In this document: piece by piece, positions 1 through 8,410 of the stretch | Position numbering within the stretch: the first letter of the stretch is position 1 | Layout: each line of letters starts with the position of its first letter | Source of the DNA: OMOG01 sp041485845 | GTDB taxonomy: Bacteria; Acidobacteriota; Terriglobia; Bryobacterales; Bryobacteraceae | NCBI GenBank assembly: GCA_041485845.1 | Contig: JBGPKH010000042.1 | Coordinates: 1-25,478, forward strand | Direction: 5' to 3' | Length of the DNA: 25,478 bases | The notes under the pieces: model-generated | Told to the model about the DNA's origin: nothing | The model's input: only the letters and a program-made list of their open reading frames with translations | Databases searched by the model: none | Translations under genes and position numbers: made by a program

Positions 1-32
1 CAGCCCCCGACCCCCAGCCCCCCGAATTCCCA
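1..32. repeat. C-rich low-complexity tract at window edge
   Basis: The first ~30 bases are runs of five or six C separated by AG or GA. They resemble the C-rich right arm of the repeat region before gmk (14330-14369). This may be the truncated end of a similar intergenic element that continues outside the window. No gene is visible in it. Confidence 0.4.
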
Positions 33-72
33 CGGCTTGCGGGAACTCGGTGTACGGCGCCAGCGAAGGTGA

Positions 73-78
73 TACGAT
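73..78 (+). promoter_or_regulatory. possible -10 box of the kinase gene
   Basis: TACGAT matches the -10 consensus at four of six positions and lies 12 nt before the start codon at 91. No convincing -35 is visible. A weak AGGG ribosome-binding motif lies between the box and the ATG. This is an inference from position only. Confidence 0.2.
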
Positions 79-90
79 GCAGGGTCACCC

Positions 91-2733
91 ATGAGTCCCG
101 AGTCCTCCATCGCTCACTACCGCATCACCGGCAAACTTGGGGAAGGCGGCATGGGCGCGGTATACCGGGCTACCGACACAAAGCTCAATCGCGAAGTCGC
201 CATCAAGGTGTTGCCGCCTGCGTTCGCCGAGGATGCCGCCCGCATGCAGCGCTTCGAGCGCGAGGCGCAGGTGCTGGCGTCGTTGAATCATCCGAATATC
301 GCCGCTATCTACGGCATCGAAGCCGGCGCCATCGTGATGGAACTGGTGGAGGGCGAGGACCTCAAGGGTCCGGTGCCGGTGGAGAGCGCCATCGCCTACG
401 CCCGCCAGATCGCCGCCGCTCTCGAAGCGGCGCACGAAAAGGGCATCATTCACCGCGATCTCAAGCCGGCCAATATCAAGGTGACGCCCGATGACACGGT
501 GAAGCTGCTCGATTTCGGACTCGCCAAGGCCAGCGAACAGAGCGCCGCCCCTTCGGCCGTCAGCCCCACCATGTCGCCGACGCTCTCGCTCGCCATGACG
601 CAAGCCGGCATGATCCTGGGCACCGCGGCGTACATGTCGCCGGAACAGGCGCGCGGCAAGCCAGTCGACAAGCGCACGGATATCTGGGCGTTTGGCGTGG
701 TGCTGTTTGAGATGCTGACAGGGCGGCGGCCGTTCCAAGGCGACGGTATTTCAGAGACCCTCGCGTCGGTCCTGAAGGACACACCGTCGATGGACGCGCT
801 GCCGCCCACCACGCCGCCCCGGCTCGCGCGACTCATCGAACGCTGCCTCGACCGCGACCTGAAGACGCGGCTGCGGGACATCGGTGAGGCGCGCATCGCG
901 ATCGCCGGGATCGAAGCCGGCGCCCCGGACCGCGAGGTGACGACCGTACCGGCGCCGCCATTGACGAGGCGGTCCGCGTTGTCGCGCGCGCTGCCGTGGG
1001 CGGTCGCCGGCGTGCTTGGTGTGGTTGCGCTGTGGCTGTGGGCGCCGTGGAGAACTGTGCCGGCGCCCCCCGAGACGCGTACCGAGATCGTCACGCCCGC
1101 CACCGATCAGCCCGCCTCGTTTGCGCTCTCGCCCGACGGCCAGCGGATCGTTTTCACGGCCTCCACGGACGGGGCGTCCCGCCTGTGGCTGCGGCCGCTG
1201 GCAACGACGACGGCGCAACCGCTACCGGGCACGGAGGGCGCCAGCGCTCCCTTCTGGGCGCCCGACGGCCGGGCCATCGGCTTCTTCGCCGGGAATGCGC
1301 TCAAGCGGCTCGATCTCGGCGGCGGCGCGCCGCGGACCTTGGCTCCGGCTGTCGCGGGTCGCGGCGGAACGTGGAACGCCGACGGGGTCATCGTGTTTGC
1401 GCCGAGCCTGAACAACCCCCTGATGCGCGTGTCCGCGACGGGGGGCACGGCGGTGGCGGTGACGACGCTCGGCCAGCGGCAACGGGGCCACCACGCTCCG
1501 TACTTTCTGCCCGACGGCCGCCGGTTCCTGTTCTACGTGCAAGACGCTCCGGACATGGCCGGGATCTACCTGGGCGCCCTCGACGGGCGCGCTTCGACCC
1601 GGCTGACGCCGGCGGACGGCAGCGGAGCGTATCTGCCCGCCGGGTGGCTCCTGTGGGTGCGGGCGGGCGCGCTCGTGGCCCAGCGGCTGGATGGGACGAA
1701 GGCCGCGCTCACGGGCGAGACGGTGACGGTAGCCGAAGGCGTGCCCGTTGATATCGCCCTCTCCGCGAGCGCCGTCTCGGTGGCGGCCACTGGGTTGGTG
1801 GCCTACCGTACGGGTGGGGGCAGCCAGCGGCAACTGACCTGGGTGGACCGGCCGGGCACGCCGCGGGGCACCATCGGCGACCCGGACGCTACTCTCGACG
1901 CTCCCCGCGTGTCCCCCGACGGCCGTCGCGTGGTCGTCGGGCGCAATGTGCTGGGGAACGCCGACCTCTGGCTGCTGGACGGCGCCCGCGCCAGGAGGTT
2001 CACGTTCGATCCGGCTACCGACGCCCGGGCCATCTGGTCGCCCGACGGAGCCCGGATCGTGTTCCGCTCGCACCGGTCGGGCTCTGGCGACCTCTACCAG
2101 AAGCTCGCCAGCGGCGCGGGCGTCGAGGAGCCGCTCCTGGCCTCCGACCATACCAAGACCGCCTACAGTTGGTCTGCTGACGGCCGCTTCCTGCTGTATA
2201 GCGTCCTCGACTTGAAGGGCGACGCCGACCTTTGGGTCGTGCCGATGGCCGGCGATCGCACTCCGTCGGTGTTTCTGAAGACCCCCTTCCGCGAGGCCTA
2301 TGGCGCGTTCTCGCCGGACAGCCGCTGGGTGGCCTACCAGTCGAACGAATCGGGGCGGCCGGAGGTCTACGTGCGGCCCTTTTTCCCGCCCGGCGCGGCG
2401 GGCACGGCCGCGGGGGCGGCGGGGGCTCAGTGGCAGGTGTCCACGGCGGGCGGCGCTTTTCCCGCCTGGCGGCCCGACGGCAAGGAGTTGTACTACCTCA
2501 ACCCGGCGGGCGTCATGATGGCGGCGCCCATCACCGTCTCCGGAGCCACGCTGGAACCGGGCGCGCCGGTGGTGCTCTTTCCCACGCGCATCGTCGGCGG
2601 CGGTGTGGACGGGCAACAGGGCCGCCAGTACGACGTTGCTCCCGACGGGCGCTTCCTCATCAACACGGAACTGGACAGCGCCGCCGCGCCGATCACGCTC
2701 ATCCAGAACTGGAATCCGGCGGTGAAGAAGTGA
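91..2733 (+). CDS. Ser/Thr protein kinase with C-terminal PD40/TolB-like propeller
   Basis: This is an 880-residue receptor-like bacterial Ser/Thr kinase. The N-terminal Hanks-type catalytic domain (about 11-270) has the glycine loop GEGGMG (17-22), Lys39 in VAIKV, the HRDLKPAN catalytic loop (His121, Asp123), DFG starting at Asp141 and an APE-like MSPEQARG segment, so it should be active. A single hydrophobic segment (about 300-320) follows, then an extracytoplasmic region with at least six SPDG/APDG-type repeats of the WD40-like PD40 family. The likely topology is a cytoplasmic kinase with a periplasmic propeller sensing a ligand or protein; the substrate is unknown. An Ala/Gly-rich insertion (about 770-780) interrupts the propeller. 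The start is chosen at the ATG that begins the domain after an AGGG motif. Such kinases are highly expanded in Acidobacteriota. Confidence 0.93.
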   Translation: MSPESSIAHYRITGKLGEGGMGAVYRATDTKLNREVAIKVLPPAFAEDAARMQRFEREAQVLASLNHPNIAAIYGIEAGAIVMELVEGEDLKGPVPVESAIAYARQIAAALEAAHEKGIIHRDLKPANIKVTPDDTVKLLDFGLAKASEQSAAPSAVSPTMSPTLSLAMTQAGMILGTAAYMSPEQARGKPVDKRTDIWAFGVVLFEMLTGRRPFQGDGISETLASVLKDTPSMDALPPTTPPRLARLIERCLDRDLKTRLRDIGEARIAIAGIEAGAPDREVTTVPAPPLTRRSALSRALPWAVAGVLGVVALWLWAPWRTVPAPPETRTEIVTPATDQPASFALSPDGQRIVFTASTDGASRLWLRPLATTTAQPLPGTEGASAPFWAPDGRAIGFFAGNALKRLDLGGGAPRTLAPAVAGRGGTWNADGVIVFAPSLNNPLMRVSATGGTAVAVTTLGQRQRGHHAPYFLPDGRRFLFYVQDAPDMAGIYLGALDGRASTRLTPADGSGAYLPAGWLLWVRAGALVAQRLDGTKAALTGETVTVAEGVPVDIALSASAVSVAATGLVAYRTGGGSQRQLTWVDRPGTPRGTIGDPDATLDAPRVSPDGRRVVVGRNVLGNADLWLLDGARARRFTFDPATDARAIWSPDGARIVFRSHRSGSGDLYQKLASGAGVEEPLLASDHTKTAYSWSADGRFLLYSVLDLKGDADLWVVPMAGDRTPSVFLKTPFREAYGAFSPDSRWVAYQSNESGRPEVYVRPFFPPGAAGTAAGAAGAQWQVSTAGGAFPAWRPDGKELYYLNPAGVMMAAPITVSGATLEPGAPVVLFPTRIVGGGVDGQQGRQYDVAPDGRFLINTELDSAAAPITLIQNWNPAVKK

Positions 2734-2745
2734 CACGCGCGCGCC

Positions 2746-2759
2746 GAGGATTCGTCCTC
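2746..2759 (+). terminator. stem-loop after the kinase gene
   Basis: GAGGA and TCCTC form a perfect 5-bp stem closed by a TTCG tetraloop, 12 nt after the kinase stop. No T-run follows, so it may be a 3'-end stabiliser rather than a classical intrinsic terminator. Confidence 0.35.
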
Positions 2760-2877
2760 ACTGGCCGCGCAGCGTATCCTCACGGGCGTACGGGGCACGT
2801 GTCTGCACGATCGGGGCCGTGAAACCGCCTTTCTGGAGAGAGGACTGACGGTTCCGCCACCGGCGGCCCCCCTCCTC

Positions 2878-2906
2878 TTGACATCCAAAAGGAAACGCGC
2901 CACACT
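2878..2906 (+). promoter_or_regulatory. putative promoter of the padR-ADOP operon
   Basis: A perfect -35 hexamer TTGACA (2878-2883) is followed after 17 nt by CACACT (2901-2906), a poor -10. Transcription would start about at the padR ATG (2915), which has no Shine-Dalgarno before it, so the message could be leaderless. PadR proteins commonly repress their own operon, so the operator is expected here; no clear dyad was identified. Confidence 0.4.
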
Positions 2907-2914
2907 TCTCTTGA

Positions 2915-3265
2915 ATGTCTACAGGAGATACCAAATCCGATATCCTCCAGGGCACGCTCGACCTGATGGTGCTGCGGACCCTCGGAACTATGGGGCCGCA
3001 ACACGGCTTCGGACTGGCCAAGCGCATCCAACAAATCTCCGGGGGCGCGCTCGACCTCAACCAGGGCACCCTTTATCCAGCGCTCCTGCGCCTGGAACAG
3101 CGCGGATGGATTCGATCCCGCTGGGGCACGTCCGACGCCCATCGCCGCGCCAAGTTCTACGAAATCACGCGCAAGGGCCGGCGGCAGGTGGAAAAGGAAT
3201 CGGAAGACTGGGCGCGCACCGTCGCCATCATGGATCGGTTCGTGCGGCTGGCGGAACAGGACTAA
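2915..3265 (+). CDS. PadR family transcriptional regulator
   Basis: This 116-residue protein is a compact winged-helix PadR regulator of the short type, without the long C-terminal dimerisation arm. The signature runs from the opening DILQGTLDLMVLRTL through GFGLAKRI, the recognition-helix region GTLYPALLRLEQRGWI (about 50-65) and the wing KFYEITRKGRRQ. The stop is 3 bp before the permease ATG, so the two genes are co-transcribed. In Acidobacteriota, PadR genes are very often paired like this with ADOP permeases and are thought to control them; the inducer is not known. The ATG at 2915 is preferred because the conserved domain starts almost at once. It has no ribosome-binding motif upstream. 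Confidence 0.92.
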   Translation: MSTGDTKSDILQGTLDLMVLRTLGTMGPQHGFGLAKRIQQISGGALDLNQGTLYPALLRLEQRGWIRSRWGTSDAHRRAKFYEITRKGRRQVEKESEDWARTVAIMDRFVRLAEQD

Positions 3266-3268
3266 GCG

Positions 3269-5932
3269 ATGCGCACCATGTGGAGGCGTTTTGCGGCGAT
3301 CCTTCGCGGGGACCGGCTGGACCGCGACTTGAACGACGAGATCCAGGTCCACCTGGCCATGCAGGAGGAGGAATTCCGCCGGCAGGGCATGGATGCGGCA
3401 GCGGCGCGGAATGCCGCGCGGCGCGAGTTCGGGAGCGTCGCCCGCACCCAGGAACTCTACCGCGAACGGCGTGGAGTTCCGTGGCTCGAAAGCGCCGTCA
3501 AGGACGTGCAGTACGCTCTCCGCGGCCTCCGTCGCAACCCCGGATTCACCGCGGCGGCGGTGCTTTCGCTCGCCTTGGGAATTGGCGCCAACACCGCGAT
3601 CTTCTCCATGTTCCACGCCCTGATGCTGAACATGCTTCCCGTCTCGCGGCCCGCCGAACTGGTGACTATGTACCGTACCGGTGGCTGGGGCCGCGGCTAT
3701 TCCTCATATGTTCTGTACCTCGAAGTGGCCAGGCGGACCGACCTGTTCCACGGAGTCATCGCGCGCAGCAGCGTGGACAAAACGCCGTTCCGCGCCGGCC
3801 CGGGCGACCGCCCCGAGACCGCGCAGCGGGAGCTGGTGTCGGGCAACTACTTCGCCGTTCTCGGCGTCGCGCCCGCCATCGGACGGCTCTTCACCGCCGA
3901 GGACAACCGCACGCCTCACGCCCATCCCCTGGCCGTCCTGAGCTATGACTTCTGGCAGCGCCGCTTCGCCGCCGACCCCGGAGTGCTCGGCCGCACGCTG
4001 GTGGTGGACGCCCAACCCCTCACCGTCATCGGCGTCGCCGGGCGCGGCTTTCGCGGCGTGGAAGTGGACCGCCACCCCGACCTTTGGGCCCCCGCCATGA
4101 TGCACCAGGGCGACATCATGGAACCGGGGATGTACTGGGTCTGGATCATGGGGCGGCGCAGACCGGAAGTATCGCGGCCCCAGATTCAGGCTGCGATGGA
4201 TGTGCTTCTGAAACAGCATCTCGCCGGTATCTACGGCGCCCACCCCAACGCCGCGTTCAAGAAGACCGCCATGGCGCAGCAGATCGAAGTGCGCGAAGGA
4301 GCCGCCGGCCTCTCCATGCTCCGCGAGCAGTTCGGCGGGCCGCTGGCGGTCTTGATGGCGGCGGTGGGTCTGGTTCTGCTGGCGGCGTGCGCCAACGTGG
4401 CCAACCTGCTCCTGGCGCGCGGCGCGGCGCGGCGCAAGGAAATCGCCGTGCGCCTCTCGCTGGGCGCGAGCCGCGGGCGCCTCGTGCGACAGGCATTGAC
4501 CGAGAGCCTGCTGCTTGCCGGCGCCGGATGTATCTTGGGCGTGGGATTCGCGTTCTGGGGAGAGCGCGGCATCCTCCAGTTCCTGCCCGCGTCAGCCGGC
4601 GATCCGTTCGTCGCCGCGCCCAACACCGCGGTGCTGGCCTTCACCCTGGTCATCTCGCTGGTGTCCGCGGTGCTTTTCGGACTCGCCCCGGCGATACGTT
4701 CCACCTCGGTCGATCCCGCCTGCTGCATCAAATCGGGAGGCGCGCAGACCGGCGCCCGGCAGGCCGGCCTGCGCAAGGCGCTGGTGGTCGCGCAGGTAGC
4801 CTTTTCCGTAATGCTCGTGGCGCTGGCCGGCCTGTTCGGACACAGCCTCTCCGCGCTGCGCGCGCGCGACCTCGGTTTTCGCAATCGGAACGTGATGGCC
4901 TTCTCGCTCGATTTTCCGCGAGCGTGGAAGGCCGGGGAGACCAGGGCCGCGCGCGACCGGCTGGTGGCGCGGTTGGAGGCGCTGCCCGGCGTTTCGCTGG
5001 TCAGCTACGGCGCTCCCGGCCCTTTCCTCGGCGGCTTCTCGAACATGAGCATGCGCATCCCCGGCTCGGAGCTGACGGCGAAGGAGCCAGTGTGGGTGAG
5101 CGTGCAGGAGGTCGCGCCGCGGTACTTCGAAATCCTCGGCAGCGCCCCTTTGGCGGGGCGCGAGATCGATCGCAGCGACACTCCCGAGTCGCGCAAAGTC
5201 GCGGTAGTGAACGAAGCATTTGTGCGCAAGATGCTCGCCGGCGATCCCCATCCCCTGGAGCGCGTCGTGAGCTTTCAGGAAGGCAAAGTCGACCCCACGT
5301 TCATCGTGGGCGTGGTACGCGACATTCCCCACACGGGACTGCGCGAGAAAGTCGTGCCCACCGTGTATGTGCCGGCCGCGCGCATGACCGGCTGGTGGGG
5401 CGCCATCCTGGTGCGTTCGGCGCTGCCGCGCGACGAGATGGCGCGCGCCATCCGCGCGGAAGTCGCGCGCCTCGGTCCCGACGTGACCAGCAGCGATCCC
5501 CGGACGCTCGGTCAGCGCATCGATGAGTCCATCTTCCAGGACCGCCTTCTCGCCACGGTAGGCGGCTTCTTTGGCGGCCTCGCGCTGCTGCTGGCGGCCA
5601 TCGGTCTGTACGGCGTGGTGGCCTACGGTATGGCCCGGCGTGGGCGCGAGATCGGGATTCGCATCGCCCTCGGCGCGCGGCGCGGCATCGTGTTGCGGAT
5701 GGTGCTGGGCGACGCCCTGGCGCTGGTCGCGGTGGGCCTCGCCATCGGGCTGCCGGCCTCGCTGGCCGCCGCGCGCACGGTCTCGAAGGTGCTGTTCGGC
5801 GTGAGGCCGGCCGACCCGCTGACCTTCATCACTACCGCCTGCGCGCTCCTGGCCGTCGGCCTGGTGGCCGCGCTTCTGCCCGCGCGGCGCGCCGCGTCGA
5901 TCCAGCCGGTGCAGGTGCTCAGACAAGAGTAA
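3269..5932 (+). CDS. ADOP family ABC transporter permease (MacB/FtsX-like)
   Basis: This 887-residue permease has the ADOP architecture. A short N-terminal cytoplasmic region (about 1-85) contains the RDLNDEIQVHLAMQEEE helix and AAARREFGS motif. A first membrane helix with PGFTAAAVLSLALGIGANT follows (about 90-115), then a MacB-type periplasmic core, a central FtsX group of helices (about 360-475), a second periplasmic domain, and a C-terminal FtsX group of three helices (about 764-880) ending in LLPARRAASIQPVQVLRQE. Both halves of the duplicated permease are in one chain. An AGGA motif lies 7 nt before the ATG. No ATP-binding subunit is encoded nearby, as is usual for this family, so its partner ATPase and substrate cannot be told from here. 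It is controlled with padR. Confidence 0.93.
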   Translation: MRTMWRRFAAILRGDRLDRDLNDEIQVHLAMQEEEFRRQGMDAAAARNAARREFGSVARTQELYRERRGVPWLESAVKDVQYALRGLRRNPGFTAAAVLSLALGIGANTAIFSMFHALMLNMLPVSRPAELVTMYRTGGWGRGYSSYVLYLEVARRTDLFHGVIARSSVDKTPFRAGPGDRPETAQRELVSGNYFAVLGVAPAIGRLFTAEDNRTPHAHPLAVLSYDFWQRRFAADPGVLGRTLVVDAQPLTVIGVAGRGFRGVEVDRHPDLWAPAMMHQGDIMEPGMYWVWIMGRRRPEVSRPQIQAAMDVLLKQHLAGIYGAHPNAAFKKTAMAQQIEVREGAAGLSMLREQFGGPLAVLMAAVGLVLLAACANVANLLLARGAARRKEIAVRLSLGASRGRLVRQALTESLLLAGAGCILGVGFAFWGERGILQFLPASAGDPFVAAPNTAVLAFTLVISLVSAVLFGLAPAIRSTSVDPACCIKSGGAQTGARQAGLRKALVVAQVAFSVMLVALAGLFGHSLSALRARDLGFRNRNVMAFSLDFPRAWKAGETRAARDRLVARLEALPGVSLVSYGAPGPFLGGFSNMSMRIPGSELTAKEPVWVSVQEVAPRYFEILGSAPLAGREIDRSDTPESRKVAVVNEAFVRKMLAGDPHPLERVVSFQEGKVDPTFIVGVVRDIPHTGLREKVVPTVYVPAARMTGWWGAILVRSALPRDEMARAIRAEVARLGPDVTSSDPRTLGQRIDESIFQDRLLATVGGFFGGLALLLAAIGLYGVVAYGMARRGREIGIRIALGARRGIVLRMVLGDALALVAVGLAIGLPASLAAARTVSKVLFGVRPADPLTFITTACALLAVGLVAALLPARRAASIQPVQVLRQE

Positions 5933-5939
5933 GGGGTCG

Positions 5940-6153
5940 CGCAAAAAATAACTTGGTTCGAAAACGAGATCTCACCGGAGAGCCGCGGAGTCGCAGGGAA
6001 AAGCGCGGAGGAAGACCGGAGAGAAAGAAGAGAAAGCGGATTGGCGGGCTCCATTTCGGGGTCGGGATCGAGAACGCGGAGGTAGCGGAGAAGCGCGATC
6101 CTGGGTTCGGCGGCGTGCCCCCAGGGCTGCTTAACGATCAAGTTATTTGTGCG
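5940..6153. mobile_element. MITE-like non-coding element with terminal inverted repeats
   Basis: The ends are imperfect inverted repeats. The left end (5940-5955) read in reverse complement is CAAGTTATTTTTTGCG, and the right end (6139-6153) is CAAGTTATTTGTGCG. Between them lie ~185 bp of purine-rich sequence with GCGGAG/AAGCGC-type words and no credible gene. The left end starts 8 bp after the permease stop. The size, the inverted ends and the absence of coding suggest a miniature transposable element or a repeat-family member. No target-site duplication was established, and no second copy is present in the window. Confidence 0.45.
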
Positions 6154-6191
6154 GGGCGCCTAAGTCCAAGGTGGAGCCGTCGGCCCTGCGA

Positions 6192-6197
6192 TAAAAT
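6192..6197 (+). promoter_or_regulatory. possible -10 box of the esterase gene
   Basis: TAAAAT (five of six matches to TATAAT) lies 7 nt before the ATG at 6205. There is no recognisable -35 and no Shine-Dalgarno, so a leaderless transcript starting at or near the ATG is the simplest reading. Confidence 0.35.
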
Positions 6198-6204
6198 CAC
6201 CCTG

Positions 6205-7863
6205 ATGCCAGTCAGCCTGATGACCAAGCTCGCCTGTGGAATCGCGCTTGCCGCCTTTGCCGCTTCTTCCTCGTGCCTCGCTGCCGGCACGCGCTTCGAA
6301 ATCTCCTACCCGGCTTCCGCCAACCCCGGACCGATCACCGGCCGCGCCTTCATCATGATTTCGCGCAACAACGAAAGGGAACCGCGCCTCCAGATTTCGC
6401 GCATCGGCGTCCCCTTCTTCGGCCGCGACGTCGAGAAACTGGCGCCCGGCCAGGCCGCCGCGATCGATGCCACCGATCTCGGCACTCCGGTCGAAAGCCT
6501 CTCGGGGATCCCCGCCGGCGACTACTACGTGCAGGCTTTCCTCAACGTCTATTCCGAGTTCCGCCGGTCCGGCGGCCACGTCCTGTGGATGCATGACGAC
6601 CGCTGGGAAGGCCAGCATTGGGTGCGTTCCCCCGGCAACCTCTACAGCGCCGTGAAGCAGGTCACGCTCGATCCGTCCAAGGGATACGACATTTCCTTCG
6701 TCTGCGACCGCGTGATTCCGCCGGTCGAAGTTCCGCCCGATACCGCCTGGGTCAAGCGCTTCAAGATGCCGAGCCCCATGCTCTCCAAATTCTGGGGCCG
6801 CCCGATGTACCTCGGCGCCACCGTCCTGCTGCCGCGCGACTACGACAAGACCACCATGTCCTATCCGGTGCTGTACGAGCAGGGCCATTTCGGGCTGGGT
6901 GCACCACTCGGTTTCGCGACCACGGCGGACGGAGGCCGGGGCGGAGGTCGCGGAGGTCGCGGTCTGGAACTCTACACCGAGTGGATCAAGGACAACTTTC
7001 CGCGCATGATCGTGGTCACTCTCCAGCACCCCAACCCGTACTTCGACGACTCCTACGCCGTGAACTCGGTGAATGTCGGACCTTATGGCGACGCCATTCA
7101 CCAGGAGCTGATTCCCGAGATCGAAAAGCGCTTCCGCACGATCCGCCAGCCATGGGCGCGGCTGCTCTCGGGCGGGTCCACGGGCGGCTGGGAGGCGCTC
7201 GCGCTGCAAGTCTGGTACCCCGACTTCTATGGCGGCACGTGGTCCTACTGCCCGGACTCAGTGGACTTCTCCGACGTCGAGGGCATCGACATCTATAAGG
7301 ACAAGAACGCCTTCTACAAGGAGATCGACTGGCGCCGCGAGCCCACTATCAACAGTCGCGAAATCAACGGCCAGGTGCGCTCCACGTCGCAGCAGCGCAA
7401 CCATTTCGAGCTGGTCAACGGCACGCGCGGGCGGTCGGGCGAGCAGCTCGATATCTGGTCGGCGGTGTTCGGACCGCTCGGCAAAGACGGGTACTTCGAG
7501 CCGCTGTTCGACAAGCGCACCGGCGTCATGAACCCGGAAGTGGCACAGTATTGGAAGGAGCATTACGATATCCGCTACTACCTGGAGAAGAACTGGTACA
7601 ACGTCGGCCCCAAGCTGGTGGACCGGCTGCACATTTTCGTCGGAGACGCCGACAATTTTTTCCTGAATAACGGAGTCCACCTGTTGCAGGATTGGATGAA
7701 GACGACCAAGGACCCGCATTACGAAGGCTACTTCGTGTATGGAGCGATGAAGGGCCATTGCTATAGCGGTCCCGAAAACTCTGCCGGCCGCCTGAAGGAG
7801 ATGGCTCAGTTCATCCTGAGCAAGATGCCCGCGGGCGCCGTCGCCGGGTGGTGGAAGAACTGA
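6205..7863 (+). CDS. secreted esterase-like alpha/beta-hydrolase protein
   Basis: This is a 552-residue exported protein. A signal peptide spans about residues 1-29 (MTKLACGIALAAFAASS then LAAG). An N-terminal beta-rich domain (to about 200) is followed by a putative esterase/enterochelin-esterase-like alpha/beta-hydrolase region. The nucleophile is probably Ser325 in GGSTGGW, and His518 in GHCYSG is the likely catalytic His; acidic residues in VGDADNF could complete the triad. A glycine-arginine-rich stretch (about 244-253) looks like a surface-loop insertion. The reading frame is open upstream to 5953, but that part lies in the repeat element, so the start is placed at 6205 (an ATG at 6220 is equally possible). 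It acts outside the cytoplasm; the substrate is unknown, with acyl or aryl esters of plant material a guess. Confidence 0.8.
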   Translation: MPVSLMTKLACGIALAAFAASSSCLAAGTRFEISYPASANPGPITGRAFIMISRNNEREPRLQISRIGVPFFGRDVEKLAPGQAAAIDATDLGTPVESLSGIPAGDYYVQAFLNVYSEFRRSGGHVLWMHDDRWEGQHWVRSPGNLYSAVKQVTLDPSKGYDISFVCDRVIPPVEVPPDTAWVKRFKMPSPMLSKFWGRPMYLGATVLLPRDYDKTTMSYPVLYEQGHFGLGAPLGFATTADGGRGGGRGGRGLELYTEWIKDNFPRMIVVTLQHPNPYFDDSYAVNSVNVGPYGDAIHQELIPEIEKRFRTIRQPWARLLSGGSTGGWEALALQVWYPDFYGGTWSYCPDSVDFSDVEGIDIYKDKNAFYKEIDWRREPTINSREINGQVRSTSQQRNHFELVNGTRGRSGEQLDIWSAVFGPLGKDGYFEPLFDKRTGVMNPEVAQYWKEHYDIRYYLEKNWYNVGPKLVDRLHIFVGDADNFFLNNGVHLLQDWMKTTKDPHYEGYFVYGAMKGHCYSGPENSAGRLKEMAQFILSKMPAGAVAGWWKN

Positions 7864-7870
7864 AACTCAC

Positions 7871-8344
7871 ATGCCGCATCGCATCGACTGGGGCGAACGC
7901 GCCGGCCCGGCAGTAAACGCGCGCCGGAAGCTGCCCGTGCTGGTGATCGGGTACTTCACGTACGTGCGCGAGCTGCTGGCGAAAGACCCGTCGCCTTCAA
8001 AACTGCACCGCCTCCGCCTGGCCACCAAGCGTCTGCGGTACACGCTGGAACTGTTCCGCCCCTGCTACGGGCCCGGACTGGAAACCCGCATGGCCGAGTT
8101 GCGCCGGATGCAGCAACTGTTGGGTGAGATGAACGACTGCTCCTCGACGGAACGGCTCGTCTCGAAAGCCATGAAGAAATCGCCGCAACGGGCGCGGGCC
8201 GAGAAGTTTCTGAACGCGCGCGCCGGGCAGAAAGCGCAGGAGTTCCGGAAGCAGTGGACCCAAGTCTTCGACGCACCGGGCCGCGAGCGCTGGTGGACCG
8301 GCTACCTGGGACGCGAGGCCCGCGCGCCGGGACGCGGGAGGTGA
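7871..8344 (+). CDS. short CHAD domain protein
   Basis: This 157-residue protein matches half of a CHAD domain, the helical histidine-rich fold that binds inorganic polyphosphate. The best segments are LHRLRLATKRLRYTLELF (about 45-62) and LGEMNDCSS (about 88-96), where conserved His and basic residues face the polyphosphate. Full CHAD domains are about 250-300 residues, so this is a single-half or shortened version. Calculated from its composition it is rich in Arg and Lys. The ATG lies 7 nt after the esterase stop, so it may be translated from the same message. No CYTH/triphosphatase or polyphosphate kinase gene is adjacent, and its role is therefore unclear. Confidence 0.75.
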   Translation: MPHRIDWGERAGPAVNARRKLPVLVIGYFTYVRELLAKDPSPSKLHRLRLATKRLRYTLELFRPCYGPGLETRMAELRRMQQLLGEMNDCSSTERLVSKAMKKSPQRARAEKFLNARAGQKAQEFRKQWTQVFDAPGRERWWTGYLGREARAPGRGR

Positions 8345-8352
8345 GGGAGGCA

Positions 8353-8383
8353 GGACAGACGATCGCCTTTTTGCCGTCTGTCA
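8353..8383. repeat. GACAGACG palindrome, copy 1
   Basis: GACAGACG (8354-8361) and CGTCTGTC (8375-8382) form a perfect 8-bp stem around a 13-nt T-rich loop, 9 nt after the CHAD stop. It belongs to the same repeat family as 8388-8410, 16520-16545 and 25426-25452. Its location suggests a terminator or 3'-end role for the CHAD transcript. Confidence 0.7.
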
Positions 8384-8387
8384 CCCA

Positions 8388-8410
8388 GGGACAGGCCGGA
8401 GGCTTGTCCT
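8388..8410. repeat. GGACAGGCC palindrome, copy 2
   Basis: GGACAGGCC (8389-8397) pairs with GGCTTGTCC (8401-8409) over a 3-nt loop, with one G-T pair. It touches the pxpA stop codon, so together with copy 1 it fills the gap between the convergent CHAD and pxpA genes and may terminate both. Confidence 0.65.

Noticed and set aside
1222..2736. A 504-codon minus-strand open frame opposite the kinase propeller
   Set aside because: It is the shadow of a strongly supported gene. Its His/Arg/Gly-rich translation shows no family resemblance.
5953..6204. N-terminal extension of the esterase reading frame
   Set aside because: The frame is open, but it is Arg/Lys/Glu-rich, overlaps the TIR-bounded element and precedes a clear signal peptide, so it is not part of the protein.
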